This document shows positions 46,324 to 55,272 of a stretch of DNA of 64,000 nucleotides, one piece after another. Source of the stretch: JAVKDP01 sp040222185 (GTDB lineage: Bacteria > Bacteroidota > Rhodothermia > Balneolales > Balneolaceae); the NCBI GenBank assembly GCA_040222185.1, contig JAVKDP010000079.1, positions 62,001 to 126,000 on the forward strand, in the 5' to 3' direction. Positions within the stretch are counted from its first letter, which is position 1. Every line of letters starts with the position of its first letter. The notes under the pieces were generated by a model. It was given only the letters and a program-made list of their open reading frames with translations. It was not told the DNA's origin and did not search any database. A program made the position numbers and the translations under genes.

Positions 46324-46587
46324 CTATTTTTCCCAAAATTTCCACCATGGTTTCGATTCGTCTTTTGAACTCGTGTTATCATTCGCAGGAGTCTTTAAGT
46401 CGGTTGTTTTATCAGATTCATTAGAGAATTCTGGAGGGAACGTTTTTGTACCTTCAATATAATGGTAAATCGCAGTTCCAAATCCTTCTTCTGTAGTATC
46501 TATTTCTCTTGAACCATTACCAATTACTGAGACCACCATTTCAACTATTTCGTCAACTGCTTTATTTTGATTTTCTGATATTTCCAT
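46324..46587 (-). CDS. Small hypothetical protein with aromatic C-terminal tail
   Basis: The 87-residue protein begins MEISENQNKAVDEIVEMVV, contains a charged linker and ends in KPWWKFWEK. The tryptophan-rich basic ending is an amphipathic membrane-surface anchor seen on several small bacterial proteins. No family is recognised. It is bounded on both sides by attC-like palindromes (46247-46317 and 46612-46674), as in an integron gene cassette. Confidence 0.7.
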   Translation of the reverse strand: MEISENQNKAVDEIVEMVVSVIGNGSREIDTTEEGFGTAIYHYIEGTKTFPPEFSNESDKTTDLKTPANDNTSSKDESKPWWKFWEK

Positions 46588-46611
46588 TTATAGCATTTCT
46601 TTTTCAATTGT

Positions 46612-46674
46612 ACACAACGTTCAGTATATGAAGCATAGAGACCGAAGGGAGCTATGATTTCATATACATTGTTA
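46612..46674 (-). repeat. attC-like palindrome B (after the DUF4240 gene)
   Basis: On the minus strand GGTAAC (ends 46671) leads to a perfect 9-bp stem (46659-46667 with 46624-46632), a one-base bulge, a second 5-bp stem (46652-46656 with 46634-46638), and the core GTTGTGT (46618-46612), one base off GTTRRRY. A mismatched spacer of 3 to 5 bases separates the boxes from the stem. This is the best attC-like structure in the window; its loop is 13 bases. Confidence 0.6.
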
Positions 46675-46689
46675 CCACCTTTTACTTAT

Positions 46690-47364
46690 TTAATTCCACA
46701 TTTTTTTGAACAATTTCGGACAAATCGCTTTCATTGTTTCGGGCTTTTCTTCTTCCCATGTGAATTCAAATTGTGGATAATTCCCTTCGTTGGTTTTAAA
46801 GCCATCAGATATATAGTCGTATAATTCTTTTCCTGTTTTGTTATTAAATGCTGTCAAGGCAACGTACCAAAAGTCTTCTAAATCATAATATTCTTTTCCT
46901 TCCACATATTCGGAAATCAAACTATCTGGATTTTCTTTAGCTCCATAATAGACTTCTTTGCCACGTGAGATTACCCAGTTTCTAAAATATTCAAAACCAT
47001 CATCTGAGCATCCGCCATTCATTATATATCCAGCACACCACATTTCTGAGCTATAAGTGTCGTAAAGGAGTTTATCCGTTCTTAGTCTGAACCCTATTAT
47101 TTCTTTTGGAGTTAGTTTTTCAATCTCTTTAGCTAGAAAAGACATTTGTACTGATTCATTAATGGTATTTTTAAGGGACTTATCTATAATTTTCCAAAAC
47201 AGTGATTCGTCTAACATCTCACTTGTTTTCTCAATTTCTTGATTGAAAGCTTTAGATTCTTCTTTTTGGCTCTGATTACTCTTTCCAAACAACTTGTCAA
47301 ATATTCCCATTTCTTTTTTGTTTTTATCAACTCCACTGCAACTCAGTAAAAAGAAAGTTGCCAT
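46690..47364 (-). CDS. DUF4240 domain protein
   Basis: The 224-residue product has a DUF4240 domain from about residue 53 (LFWKIIDKSLK, then NGGCSDDGFEYFRNWVISRG and ENPDSLISEY), a family of unknown role often found in mobile gene cassettes. The start is uncertain: ATG at 47364 gives a very short lipoprotein-like signal (LLSC), while ATG at 47310 gives the common opening MGIFDKLFGK. It is flanked by attC-like sites B and C. Confidence 0.8.
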   Translation of the reverse strand: MATFFLLSCSGVDKNKKEMGIFDKLFGKSNQSQKEESKAFNQEIEKTSEMLDESLFWKIIDKSLKNTINESVQMSFLAKEIEKLTPKEIIGFRLRTDKLLYDTYSSEMWCAGYIMNGGCSDDGFEYFRNWVISRGKEVYYGAKENPDSLISEYVEGKEYYDLEDFWYVALTAFNNKTGKELYDYISDGFKTNEGNYPQFEFTWEEEKPETMKAICPKLFKKMWN

Positions 47365-47397
47365 TAATGCTGTTGTTGATTTGAATTTTCCTAATTT

Positions 47398-47467
47398 GTG
47401 CTAACATAAGCAGACCAACATGTTGTTGTTGATATGCCAGTATCTACTGTAAGCTTTATTGTTGTTA
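47398..47467 (-). repeat. attC-like element C (upstream of the DUF4240 gene)
   Basis: On the minus strand GGATAAC (ending at 47464) is followed by a region with weak pairing (TAAAGC against GCTTA) and the core GTTAGCAC at 47405-47398, 33 bases before the ATG at 47364. The core is identical to that at 41885-41878. Stem quality is lower than in site B. Confidence 0.4.
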
Positions 47468-47489
47468 TCCCTATAAATACATGGAATAT

Positions 47490-47571
47490 CACGAAGAAAA
47501 GTGAATTATTCACAAAGTACAAACATGAGCTTACATCAAGAGGCAAAGTTATAAGGTATCTTTAATTCCAT
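47490..47571 (-). repeat. Direct repeat copy D' without the GTTAGC core
   Basis: This 82-base stretch is about 90% identical to 41885-41968, in the same orientation. Identity stops at the base before TTAGCAC in the other copy; here ATATTCC follows. It lies in the 349-base gap between the DUF4240 gene and the plus-strand vWA gene, which otherwise shows no gene beyond element C. Confidence 0.6.
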
Positions 47572-47713
47572 ACAGGTAATTATTTATCCTTGTGTAAAAG
47601 AGGGAACAAAATCATTCATTCAGCGTAGCTCCTGAAGATTTAATGGGGAACTAAAGATGAATTCGATATTTTAAAGCTAGTCTTCCGGATTTAAAACCAA
47701 CAACAAAACTGTT

Positions 47714-48745
47714 ATGAAGATGAAACAAAGAAATTTTATGCTAAAGCCAGTCTTGCTACTTGTTGCATTAGTGATGTTTTTCTCTGCGTGTGATAGGGGT
47801 AATGATAGTAACCGATTTGAGGTGGAGCTTATTGAAGCCAAAGCCGAAATGCCTGCAAAAGTCAGGTTGTTCTTTAAGGTAGACCTTGGGGAAGAACATC
47901 TTTTCACTTCTTTGGAACCTACAGATTTTGAAATTTTTGAAGATGGTTCTCTTATTTCCAGGTTAGAATCCCAGGCCCAGATACAAAGGGAGGAGGGAGA
48001 GTTCTTGTTTTCTTCTGTCCTTTTACTGGATTTGAGTGGCAGTGTATTGAATAGCACCCAACTTCCTAAGGTTAAAAGCGCGGCAGTTTCTTTTGTAGAA
48101 TCTGTGATGCCATTAAGTGGAAATAATCTCTATGGTTCTAAAGAGATGGCTATTTATTGGTTTGATGGCGAGGAAGAAATTCATCAGCTCGTTTCATTTA
48201 CTCCTGACCGTACGGAACTTGTTGATGGTATCGGATCGATTACGGAAGATATCAGTAACGATAATTCTACCAACCTGAATGGGTCGGTAATCCAGGGTTT
48301 ATCTGTTGTTAATGCCAGATTGAGTGTTACCAAACTGAATCCAAATATTTCAACAGCAGGTTCTTTGGTGATCTTCACTGATGGTACTGATCAGGCGGGA
48401 AGAGTTAGCACCAGTGCAGCTCAGAAGGCAGTTCGTGAAGCAGGTAGTGACAATTCTATTTTTACCATAGGGCTGGGAGACGAAATTGATGAAGATATCC
48501 TGAATACTTTTGGAAGGGAAGGATTTGAGCTTGCTGAAAACTCTATTGACTTGAACGCATCGTTTTTATCCGTAGCTCAGAAAGTTGAAAGTGAATCCAA
48601 CTCATTTTATGTATTAGAATATTGTACCCCGAAGCGGTCGGGTAGTCATACAATAGAGTTAAGAGCAATGTATGATAATCGGTTTGGAAGCTTTACTACA
48701 AAGTTCACCGCCGATGGATTCATCGGCGGCTGCTCTGTCGATTGA
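47714..48745 (+). CDS. Von Willebrand factor A domain lipoprotein
   Basis: The 343-residue protein has a lipoprotein signal ending FFSAC (Cys26) and a vWA domain whose metal-ion-dependent adhesion site starts with LLLDLSGSV (DxSxS) and continues with VIFTDGTDQAG. Such surface or periplasmic lipoproteins bind other proteins through a metal ion. The last 40 residues include three Cys, with CTPKRSG and GGCSVD. No operon partner is evident. Confidence 0.88.
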   Translation: MKMKQRNFMLKPVLLLVALVMFFSACDRGNDSNRFEVELIEAKAEMPAKVRLFFKVDLGEEHLFTSLEPTDFEIFEDGSLISRLESQAQIQREEGEFLFSSVLLLDLSGSVLNSTQLPKVKSAAVSFVESVMPLSGNNLYGSKEMAIYWFDGEEEIHQLVSFTPDRTELVDGIGSITEDISNDNSTNLNGSVIQGLSVVNARLSVTKLNPNISTAGSLVIFTDGTDQAGRVSTSAAQKAVREAGSDNSIFTIGLGDEIDEDILNTFGREGFELAENSIDLNASFLSVAQKVESESNSFYVLEYCTPKRSGSHTIELRAMYDNRFGSFTTKFTADGFIGGCSVD

Positions 48746-48752
48746 TTGATGA

Positions 48753-51347
48753 TTATTTAGCCAAAAGCATTCGTTTAGATTGCGTACCAAATTTCGTTTT
48801 TATGGTATATAAGTACATCCCGCTGGCATAGCCATTTGCGTTGAAGACGATATCATGATTACCCGAACGATAGTTCTCGTTCACCAGGGTTTGTACCAGG
48901 CTTCCTTTTGAGTCAAATATCTTGATTTCAACATTACTTGCTTCCGGGAGCTCAAACCCAATAGTCGTAGAAGGGTTGAATGGATTTGGATAGTTTTGGT
49001 GTACCGCGAATGTATTTGGAGTTTCCGGATCATCTTCATTACTAACTGTTCCCCCAAGTTCTTTCCATACCTTTAACAGGTCTCTCAATGCTTGCGGTTT
49101 ATTCTGCGGGGCTATATTTCCAGCCTGGCTCACATCATTAATTCCATGGCAGCCCTCACAAGTTCTGATTTCACCTGGTGCAAAAGTAACCCATTGACGT
49201 TCCCGAACAATTTCTTCTCCGTCGGGGGCTACTGTTTGCCAGCTTAAGGCTCGTGTTGCGGGAACAAATGCAGCAATGGAACCATCAGGTCTGATTTTAA
49301 CACTGGATTCGGGTCCGTCTTCATCAAACATATTATAGTCTTCAATATTTGGGTGATGATCGCTGTCTCTAAGTGGGGTTGCGATTACCCTTCTGCCGTT
49401 TCTGTTTCTGAGTTCATAGGCTCTCAGAAGCTCTGCTCCAAAAATTTGAAAGTGAGAGATGTCATATACTTTTCCATCAGTGGGGATAGTAGAGGTTCCT
49501 CCGGGAACACTTAGATTAAATGGCTGTTGGCTTTCTCCGGCGTCTCTTTCAGTTGCATTACGGATTACGATCATAGCCAGGTTTTTCTCGATCATCCATT
49601 CTCTTAGCTCTTCGGGGTCAACTCCTTCTTCCTCAATCACCTCATCTTCAACGGTAGCTATTTCATATTCAGGACGTGCTGCAGGCCTTTTTCGTTCTAC
49701 GATCTCTACAAGATCCACTTCATGGAGCATCACGGTATCACGTAATGGTTCAAGGAAATCTCCATAATAGGCGATGTCTTTTTCAAAGCCTGCTCCTGTT
49801 AACGCCTCCGAAGGGAGATGCTCGGTACCATATTCAGTTGTTTCCGAAGGAATCATCTTCTTGATTTGAAAATGGTAAGGGTTAGCCATTGAGAACAACG
49901 CTGTTTGATCAGTATGAGAAACCAGCATAGTACCATCGAGGGTCATCAGAGGATTTCTAAAATGACCTTTATCGTTCTCTTCACCACTGTCGATAAGAAT
50001 ACTTGTCCAGTCAAATATCTCCATTTCCTGTGGATTAGCTCCGATTGGTAGTGCAAACTCAAAAATTCTACCTGAAGAAAAACGACTGAATTCTCTCGAC
50101 CAGGTTCCGTAAAAAGTTCCGGCTTTTCCTGGTCTTGGATCCTCTTTCACCTGGAAGATTCCGGCATCCGAACCAACGGTAAGTCGGTTTGCATTCATTG
50201 ATAGATCTCCAAGGTTATAAACGAGATTAGGATCATCCAATTTGGAAGGATTTTGGAAAACCCCTCCAAACTCGTGACGCCCAACGTGGTTCATGGTCTG
50301 ATGCCGCTCTCCGTTTTCAGTGATTTCCCATACAAGGAATTCATTAAAATCATGGAGCGGCTCGTTAGGGTCACGGGTTGGATCGAAGTCTTCTCTAGCC
50401 TCAGGGAAGACTTCGTACGGGGTACCGTCAGCATCAGCAAATGGTTTTCCATCAACCATTTCTGGTGCGTTTATAACTTCAGCATCATTTCGCTCACTGT
50501 CGAATAGAATCGGGCCATATTGTGTGAGTCCTGCCCGGTGTGCATCTGCTTGTTGATCTCTTTTTAAGTGCTCCCATCGGGTTGAAATTACACGTCCATC
50601 CGAAGCAAGATGAAGATCAAAATCACCACTTGGAGAGTGAGTTAGGTGAACCAGGTCACCAGTTCCCGGATTTAGTTTGAAAATGCCTGAATTTATAGGA
50701 GTGGATTCGTATTCGTCCAGTTGTGGATAGGTGTGTTCCATTCCATAAAGTGGCGCGTCAGATGTGAAGATGATTTGATCATCTGATCCGTAAATAGGGG
50801 AGATATTATTATAGTCTGGCTGAAAAGGAATCTTCTCAATTATAGCAGTATCGCCAAGCAACACCTGATCCAGGTTTGTGATTTCATACATCTGCCATTT
50901 GTTCTGGACATAAGTAATATCATATGCTTTGATCGGGCCACCAATGATCATTGAAAAAACAGCCTTATTTGCATCCCAATGAATTGTGGGTTGCCGTACC
51001 GCTATAGCATTTTCCTTCTGAACTTCTCCTGACGGTAATCCAAACCCGGCTTCTTCAGTTAATAGTCTCACATTGCCGTAAACATCCATCATTGCCAGGT
51101 CGCCACCTCTTGGTGCTACCCGCATATTGGTTAAATGATTCCCAAAAGTCTCTAACTGATGACCATAAGTGCTATTTGTGAACATTGGAGGAGGAACCAA
51201 TGCGAATAGGATCGGATTTTCAAGGACTTGTTTCTCTTGAGCCTGCAATGTTGAGGAAAAAATTAGAAAAGCTGATAAGAAAAGTAACACGGCTTTTCCA
51301 AAAGCTAACTTAAACCCTCTGTACGCTTTATATCTGCTTATACCCAT
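48753..51347 (-). CDS. T9SS-exported protein related to hydrazine synthase alpha, with CxxCH
   Basis: The 864-residue protein has an export signal (about 15-36), a long WD/propeller-like part with PxYGSDDQIIFTSDAPLY and PSGDFDLHLASDGRVISTR, a CEGCH motif at 730-734 that can bind one c-type haem, and a T9SS sorting domain from NYPNPFNPSTTIGFELP. The propeller and haem block resemble the HzsA-related family, which is widespread outside anammox bacteria. Hydrazine synthesis itself is not implied, because the other subunits are absent. Its job here is unknown. Confidence 0.8.
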   Translation of the reverse strand: MGISRYKAYRGFKLAFGKAVLLFLSAFLIFSSTLQAQEKQVLENPILFALVPPPMFTNSTYGHQLETFGNHLTNMRVAPRGGDLAMMDVYGNVRLLTEEAGFGLPSGEVQKENAIAVRQPTIHWDANKAVFSMIIGGPIKAYDITYVQNKWQMYEITNLDQVLLGDTAIIEKIPFQPDYNNISPIYGSDDQIIFTSDAPLYGMEHTYPQLDEYESTPINSGIFKLNPGTGDLVHLTHSPSGDFDLHLASDGRVISTRWEHLKRDQQADAHRAGLTQYGPILFDSERNDAEVINAPEMVDGKPFADADGTPYEVFPEAREDFDPTRDPNEPLHDFNEFLVWEITENGERHQTMNHVGRHEFGGVFQNPSKLDDPNLVYNLGDLSMNANRLTVGSDAGIFQVKEDPRPGKAGTFYGTWSREFSRFSSGRIFEFALPIGANPQEMEIFDWTSILIDSGEENDKGHFRNPLMTLDGTMLVSHTDQTALFSMANPYHFQIKKMIPSETTEYGTEHLPSEALTGAGFEKDIAYYGDFLEPLRDTVMLHEVDLVEIVERKRPAARPEYEIATVEDEVIEEEGVDPEELREWMIEKNLAMIVIRNATERDAGESQQPFNLSVPGGTSTIPTDGKVYDISHFQIFGAELLRAYELRNRNGRRVIATPLRDSDHHPNIEDYNMFDEDGPESSVKIRPDGSIAAFVPATRALSWQTVAPDGEEIVRERQWVTFAPGEIRTCEGCHGINDVSQAGNIAPQNKPQALRDLLKVWKELGGTVSNEDDPETPNTFAVHQNYPNPFNPSTTIGFELPEASNVEIKIFDSKGSLVQTLVNENYRSGNHDIVFNANGYASGMYLYTIKTKFGTQSKRMLLAK

Positions 51348-51665
51348 AACTTCATGTTTGTGATTTTTTATTTACTAATATAGTTCAGCGATTGCTTTGG
51401 AAATGCATTGTTTACCTTTTGTCTATTAAAAAAAGCGTATGCGTACTCATTAACACCCTGTTTTGTTAAAATTCAATTCAAAAAAAGATAGGCCGAAAAC
51501 TAATAAGCTTAAGGAAAGCATAGCTTTTCGATTTCAACAAGAATCAAATATTACAAGTTAGATCATGTCTTATATATTAATCAGGTTAGGAAATGAGACT
51601 TCATCTATTTGCAAGAAGAACAGGTAATAATGTTACTTTAACATATATTTTGAGTTTTAACACAA

Positions 51666-51697
51666 TTTGTTCGCTTAAAATCACTCTTCTATATTTG
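51666..51697 (+). promoter_or_regulatory. Bacteroidota-type promoter TTTG-N20-TATATTTG
   Basis: TTTG (51666-51669), 20 bases and TATATTTG (51690-51697) match the -33/-7 consensus of the Bacteroidota primary sigma factor exactly, 28 bases before the ATG of the TPR regulator gene. The rest of the 378-base gap 51348-51725 shows no other feature. Confidence 0.8.
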
Positions 51698-51725
51698 TAT
51701 AGGTGAAATAAGGGTTAATAGAGTT

Positions 51726-53621
51726 ATGAAAGTAGTTAAAGCAGTTTTTTTTACACTGAGCTTATTTATTATTTCCGAATTATCAGTAGCACAAATAAGA
51801 TCTAGTCAATCTATTCCAGAACTGAAAAAGGAGCTAGAAACATCAAGCGGTGCAGAACAGGTGAGGATCTTGCATCGCCTCGCAATGATGGAGCGGTTTA
51901 GCGATCCTAAAGTAGCAATGGAAAGTTCAGAGAAGTCGCTAGAACTATCTATAGCTCTAAAAAACGATAGTTTAATAGCTGAAAGTTACTATAGAATAGG
52001 TAGCGTTAGCATTTTACAGGGAGACATACCAAGAGCGGTTGATATGTTGATTGATGCTCAAGTGAGCTTCAACAAAAATGGATACATCAGAAGGGAGATG
52101 TCGACACTTAATTCGCTTGGAGCAGTTTATGCAAAAATGGGGCAGTTTGATAAGGCATCAGAGATATATTTTAAAACACTTAATTATAGCAAAGAGACAA
52201 ACAATTCAGGCTATGAGGTTTTTACTTTAACCAGGATAGGAGTAATTCAAATGAACCTGGGAGAATATAGAAGTGCAAAGCGTTTTTTATCAGATGCAGT
52301 CAAAAAAGCTGTTGATAACGATCATTGGGCAGATGGAACTATGGCACTTACAGAATATGGTAATTTAGAAACTTCATTAGGAGAGAAAGATAGCGCAATA
52401 GTGTATTACCAAAGAGCGATCGACTGGTTGAAAGAGAAGAAAAGTAGTCATGCTATCCCCGCTCTTTTATCGAGTATCGGCAGGTTATATAAAGATGAAA
52501 ATAAGCTTGAAGAATCATTAAAAGTAACCCAGGAAGCTATTGCACTTGCTGACTCACTGAATAATCATCTTTTTGTGGTTGATGGGCTAAGGGAGTTGGC
52601 CAGTATATATAGTTCAATGGAGGAATACGAGCTATCTATAAAAACTATCGAGACTGCATTGGAAAGAATGGGAGAGTCTGAAGCAACTAGTACTCCAAGG
52701 ATACAAATTCTCAATATGCTGGCCCAAAACTACTTTCTTATAAACAACCTTGAAAAGGCCATCGAGGTTGCAAGCGAAGCAAGTACTCTTTCTATTGCGA
52801 ATGGAGAATGGTTGTTGGCAGAATCATCATTGAGTATTTTGATTGAACTGGAGATCAAATCCAAAAGACTTTCAGATGTAATTAGCAACCAAAAACAGCT
52901 AATGCAGGTACGAGATTCTATTGTAAATGACGAACGGCTTAAAAATGTTTTGGAGTTTAATACTCGTTACAAGGTCAGTCAAAAAGAACAAGAGATAGCC
53001 CTTTTAGAAGCAGAGAATCAGCAGAAGTCAACTATACAGTTTGCGATGGGGATTGGAGTAGTGCTTATTCTGATAATTGCTTTTCTGATAATAAGAAGTC
53101 AATTATTAAAAATTCAACGCAGTAAAATAGAACTAGAAAATGAAGCTTTAAAAAGGAAGCGATTGGAACAAAACCTGGAGTTCAAAAACAAACAACTTGT
53201 AACTCAAAGTTTGAATATAGTTCAAAAGAAAGAGCTGATGATTGAGATGAAGGATAAGGTAGAAACATTTAGAGAAGAGGGGAATACCAGGGAACTGAAT
53301 AAGATATCAAACCTTATTGACTATAGTTTTACGTTGGATAAGGATTGGAATGAGTTCCGAATGCATTTTGAAGAAGTTCATTCTAATTTTTATGGCGTTC
53401 TAAAAGAGAATTATGGAGAACTTACTCCAAATGAAATGAAACTGTCAGCACTTATTAAGTTGAACCTTAGTATTAAAGAAATGGCGGCAATCCTTGGCAT
53501 TTCACCCGATAGTGTTAAGAAAGCCCGTTACCGACTCCGTAAAAAATTGGAGCTAAATACGGAAGATAATCTTGTAGAATTCATGATAGATCTGGAGAAA
53601 AACTCTCTGGAGCTATCGTAG
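51726..53621 (+). CDS. TPR-repeat membrane regulator with C-terminal LuxR-like HTH
   Basis: The 631-residue protein has a signal peptide (to about Ala22), tetratricopeptide repeats (about 40-400) that would lie in the periplasm, one membrane helix near 438-458, a coiled coil and a cytosolic DNA-binding domain. The HTH is in LSIKEMAAILGISPDSVKKA (about residue 585) and resembles LuxR-type helices. This layout is a Bacteroidota one-component regulator that senses peptides or proteins outside and binds DNA inside. The target is unknown; it may be its divergent neighbours. Confidence 0.88.
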   Translation: MKVVKAVFFTLSLFIISELSVAQIRSSQSIPELKKELETSSGAEQVRILHRLAMMERFSDPKVAMESSEKSLELSIALKNDSLIAESYYRIGSVSILQGDIPRAVDMLIDAQVSFNKNGYIRREMSTLNSLGAVYAKMGQFDKASEIYFKTLNYSKETNNSGYEVFTLTRIGVIQMNLGEYRSAKRFLSDAVKKAVDNDHWADGTMALTEYGNLETSLGEKDSAIVYYQRAIDWLKEKKSSHAIPALLSSIGRLYKDENKLEESLKVTQEAIALADSLNNHLFVVDGLRELASIYSSMEEYELSIKTIETALERMGESEATSTPRIQILNMLAQNYFLINNLEKAIEVASEASTLSIANGEWLLAESSLSILIELEIKSKRLSDVISNQKQLMQVRDSIVNDERLKNVLEFNTRYKVSQKEQEIALLEAENQQKSTIQFAMGIGVVLILIIAFLIIRSQLLKIQRSKIELENEALKRKRLEQNLEFKNKQLVTQSLNIVQKKELMIEMKDKVETFREEGNTRELNKISNLIDYSFTLDKDWNEFRMHFEEVHSNFYGVLKENYGELTPNEMKLSALIKLNLSIKEMAAILGISPDSVKKARYRLRKKLELNTEDNLVEFMIDLEKNSLELS

Positions 53622-53650
53622 TACAATATGGGATATTTACTTGATTTCGA

Positions 53651-54520
53651 TTAGCAGGCCGACCTTCTTTTCTTGTCTATATATTCTTGCGGAGGTAAGC
53701 CGGTTATTTCTTTAAAATTTCTATTGAAACTCGCTTTAGAATTAAACCCTGATTCAAGGCCAATAGAAAGGATATTGTAATGAGCGTAATCTTTGGATAC
53801 CAGGTTCTTTTGAGACTCCCTTACCCTGAATTCATTAGTAAATTGGCTGAAGCTTTTATTGGTTGTATCATTTATAAGCCGGGATAAATATCCTGAGGAT
53901 ATACCAAGTTTTTCGGCTATACAGTCTAATGATAAATTCGGATTTAGATAAATTTTGTCTTCTTCAAAAAGAGTGATCAGTTTTTTATAGTATTCATTCT
54001 CAGTAGTTATCGGAGTTTTAGTACTACTCCTTATGTCTTTAATTTTTTGAGCACAAATAGTGGCTATTATGGTAAGGGTGTGAAGATCTGTCTCTGAGAA
54101 GAAGTTTTTTTTAGGGTGTTCGGAATCAATAATTCCAAAAAGCTTGTCATTAATAATTATAGGGACACATATTTCAGATTTTCTTTCTTCATCATCTACA
54201 ATATACCTGGAGTCTTTGCTGGTATCGTTTACTATTAGCGGTTTTTTTGTCTCAGCAACATAGCCTACTATTCCTGTACCAAGAGGGATTTCAATCTGGT
54301 TATAGATTGTATTACCGGAAGGATTTTTTATGCCATAGGCGGCACTTTGTATGAGCATATTCTTTTCGGGATCGAAAACATAGATTACACAATCACAAAA
54401 ACCTAAACGATAGATAATATTTTTTGTGATGTCCCAAAGAACTTCTTCAACAGATACTTTATCACTCAGAGTAGTAGTGAAGTAGCTAATCGCTTTTAAA
54501 GAATCTAAGTGATCACACAT
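53651..54520 (-). CDS. GAF-AraC transcriptional regulator
   Basis: The 289-residue protein has a GAF domain at about 20-160 (IPLGTGIVGYVAETKKPLIV and SEICVPIIINDKLFGIID) and an AraC DNA-binding domain at about 185-285 with LSLDCIAEKLGISSGYLSR and the second HTH ILSIGLESGFNSKASFNR. The GAF part should bind a small ligand or sense redox state. The next 350 bases upstream carry no recognisable gene. Confidence 0.9.
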   Translation of the reverse strand: MCDHLDSLKAISYFTTTLSDKVSVEEVLWDITKNIIYRLGFCDCVIYVFDPEKNMLIQSAAYGIKNPSGNTIYNQIEIPLGTGIVGYVAETKKPLIVNDTSKDSRYIVDDEERKSEICVPIIINDKLFGIIDSEHPKKNFFSETDLHTLTIIATICAQKIKDIRSSTKTPITTENEYYKKLITLFEEDKIYLNPNLSLDCIAEKLGISSGYLSRLINDTTNKSFSQFTNEFRVRESQKNLVSKDYAHYNILSIGLESGFNSKASFNRNFKEITGLPPQEYIDKKRRSAC

Positions 54521-54818
54521 AACTTATTCTTTTTGATTATAAAATCTTGTTCTTTCTTTAAGGGGTCTATTTCGAAGAAAGAGATTTAAATTTGAGATGA
54601 ATCAACTTTTAGTACATCATTTTTCTGATATTAAACTAGCTTATAGGATGCTTAAAAATGAGAATGTCCACCTGATGTCCTCTTATCACTTAGCATATGT
54701 GCCATTGGAGTAGAGTTAGCGGTAATAGAAGAGCGCTGAAAGAAAGATTGTACGATCAAAAATACGCTTACTTTATGAACAAGCGATTAATTGAACGAGG
54801 AAATTAAATAAAATAGAA

Positions 54819-54845
54819 AGACCCAAGTTTATCCAACTTGGGTCT
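54819..54845 (-). terminator. Intrinsic terminator after the truncated haemoglobin gene
   Basis: A perfect 11-bp stem (AGACCCAAGTT at 54819-54829 with AACTTGGGTCT at 54835-54845), loop of 5 bases, and a T-rich tail on the minus strand. It is 29 bases after the haemoglobin stop codon. Confidence 0.8.
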
Positions 54846-54873
54846 GTTTGCTTAGGGGTACAAAATTAGGTTT

Positions 54874-55245
54874 TTATAAACCTAATACGTCTTTTTTTGT
54901 GCTGGCTGCAATCGAAGCAGCCTCTTCAATTAGTTCAGGGTCAACATTTAGTTCTTTAAGAGTATCTCCTAAATGTTCCATTACAGCATTGAAGTGGACT
55001 TCTGTTAATGCCATGTGTGCATGCGCTTCTCTCATGTTTTTACCTGTATAATTGGTAGGTGCTCCAAAAGCGAATGCTAAGAAGGCTTTTTGTTTTTTTG
55101 CCTGAGAAGCCATTTCTGTATGCCTGAAAAACTCACTGATTCTATCATCGGCTAGCACTTTTTCGTAAAAGATATCAACTGCTGCATTTACTGCATCCAT
55201 TCCACCTAATAGAGTAAAAAGAGTTTCGTTTTGAGTAGTTTTCAT
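54874..55245 (-). CDS. Group 1 truncated haemoglobin
   Basis: The 123-residue protein matches the 2-on-2 globin fold: LFTLLGGMDAVNAAVDIFYEKV with Tyr near B10, the FRHTEM segment and the proximal His in ALTEVHFNAVMEHLGDTL. Truncated haemoglobins bind oxygen or nitric oxide and protect against nitrosative stress. It is a single gene with its own terminator; a hairpin lies upstream. Confidence 0.93.
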   Translation of the reverse strand: MKTTQNETLFTLLGGMDAVNAAVDIFYEKVLADDRISEFFRHTEMASQAKKQKAFLAFAFGAPTNYTGKNMREAHAHMALTEVHFNAVMEHLGDTLKELNVDPELIEEAASIAASTKKDVLGL

Positions 55246-55272
55246 AATGATCCTAAGAATAATTAATGGAAA

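Noticed and set aside
41878..47571. The direct repeats as ends of a transposon or insertion sequence
   Set aside because: They are direct, not inverted, and no transposase frame lies between them; two-component and ABC genes fill the block.
48753..51347. Hydrazine synthase activity
   Set aside because: Only a part related to the alpha subunit is present, without beta and gamma subunits or other anammox genes.
54521..54873. A hidden small gene in the 350-base gap beside the GAF-AraC gene
   Set aside because: I saw no open frame with a start, ribosome site or conserved-looking protein; only the haemoglobin terminator at its end.
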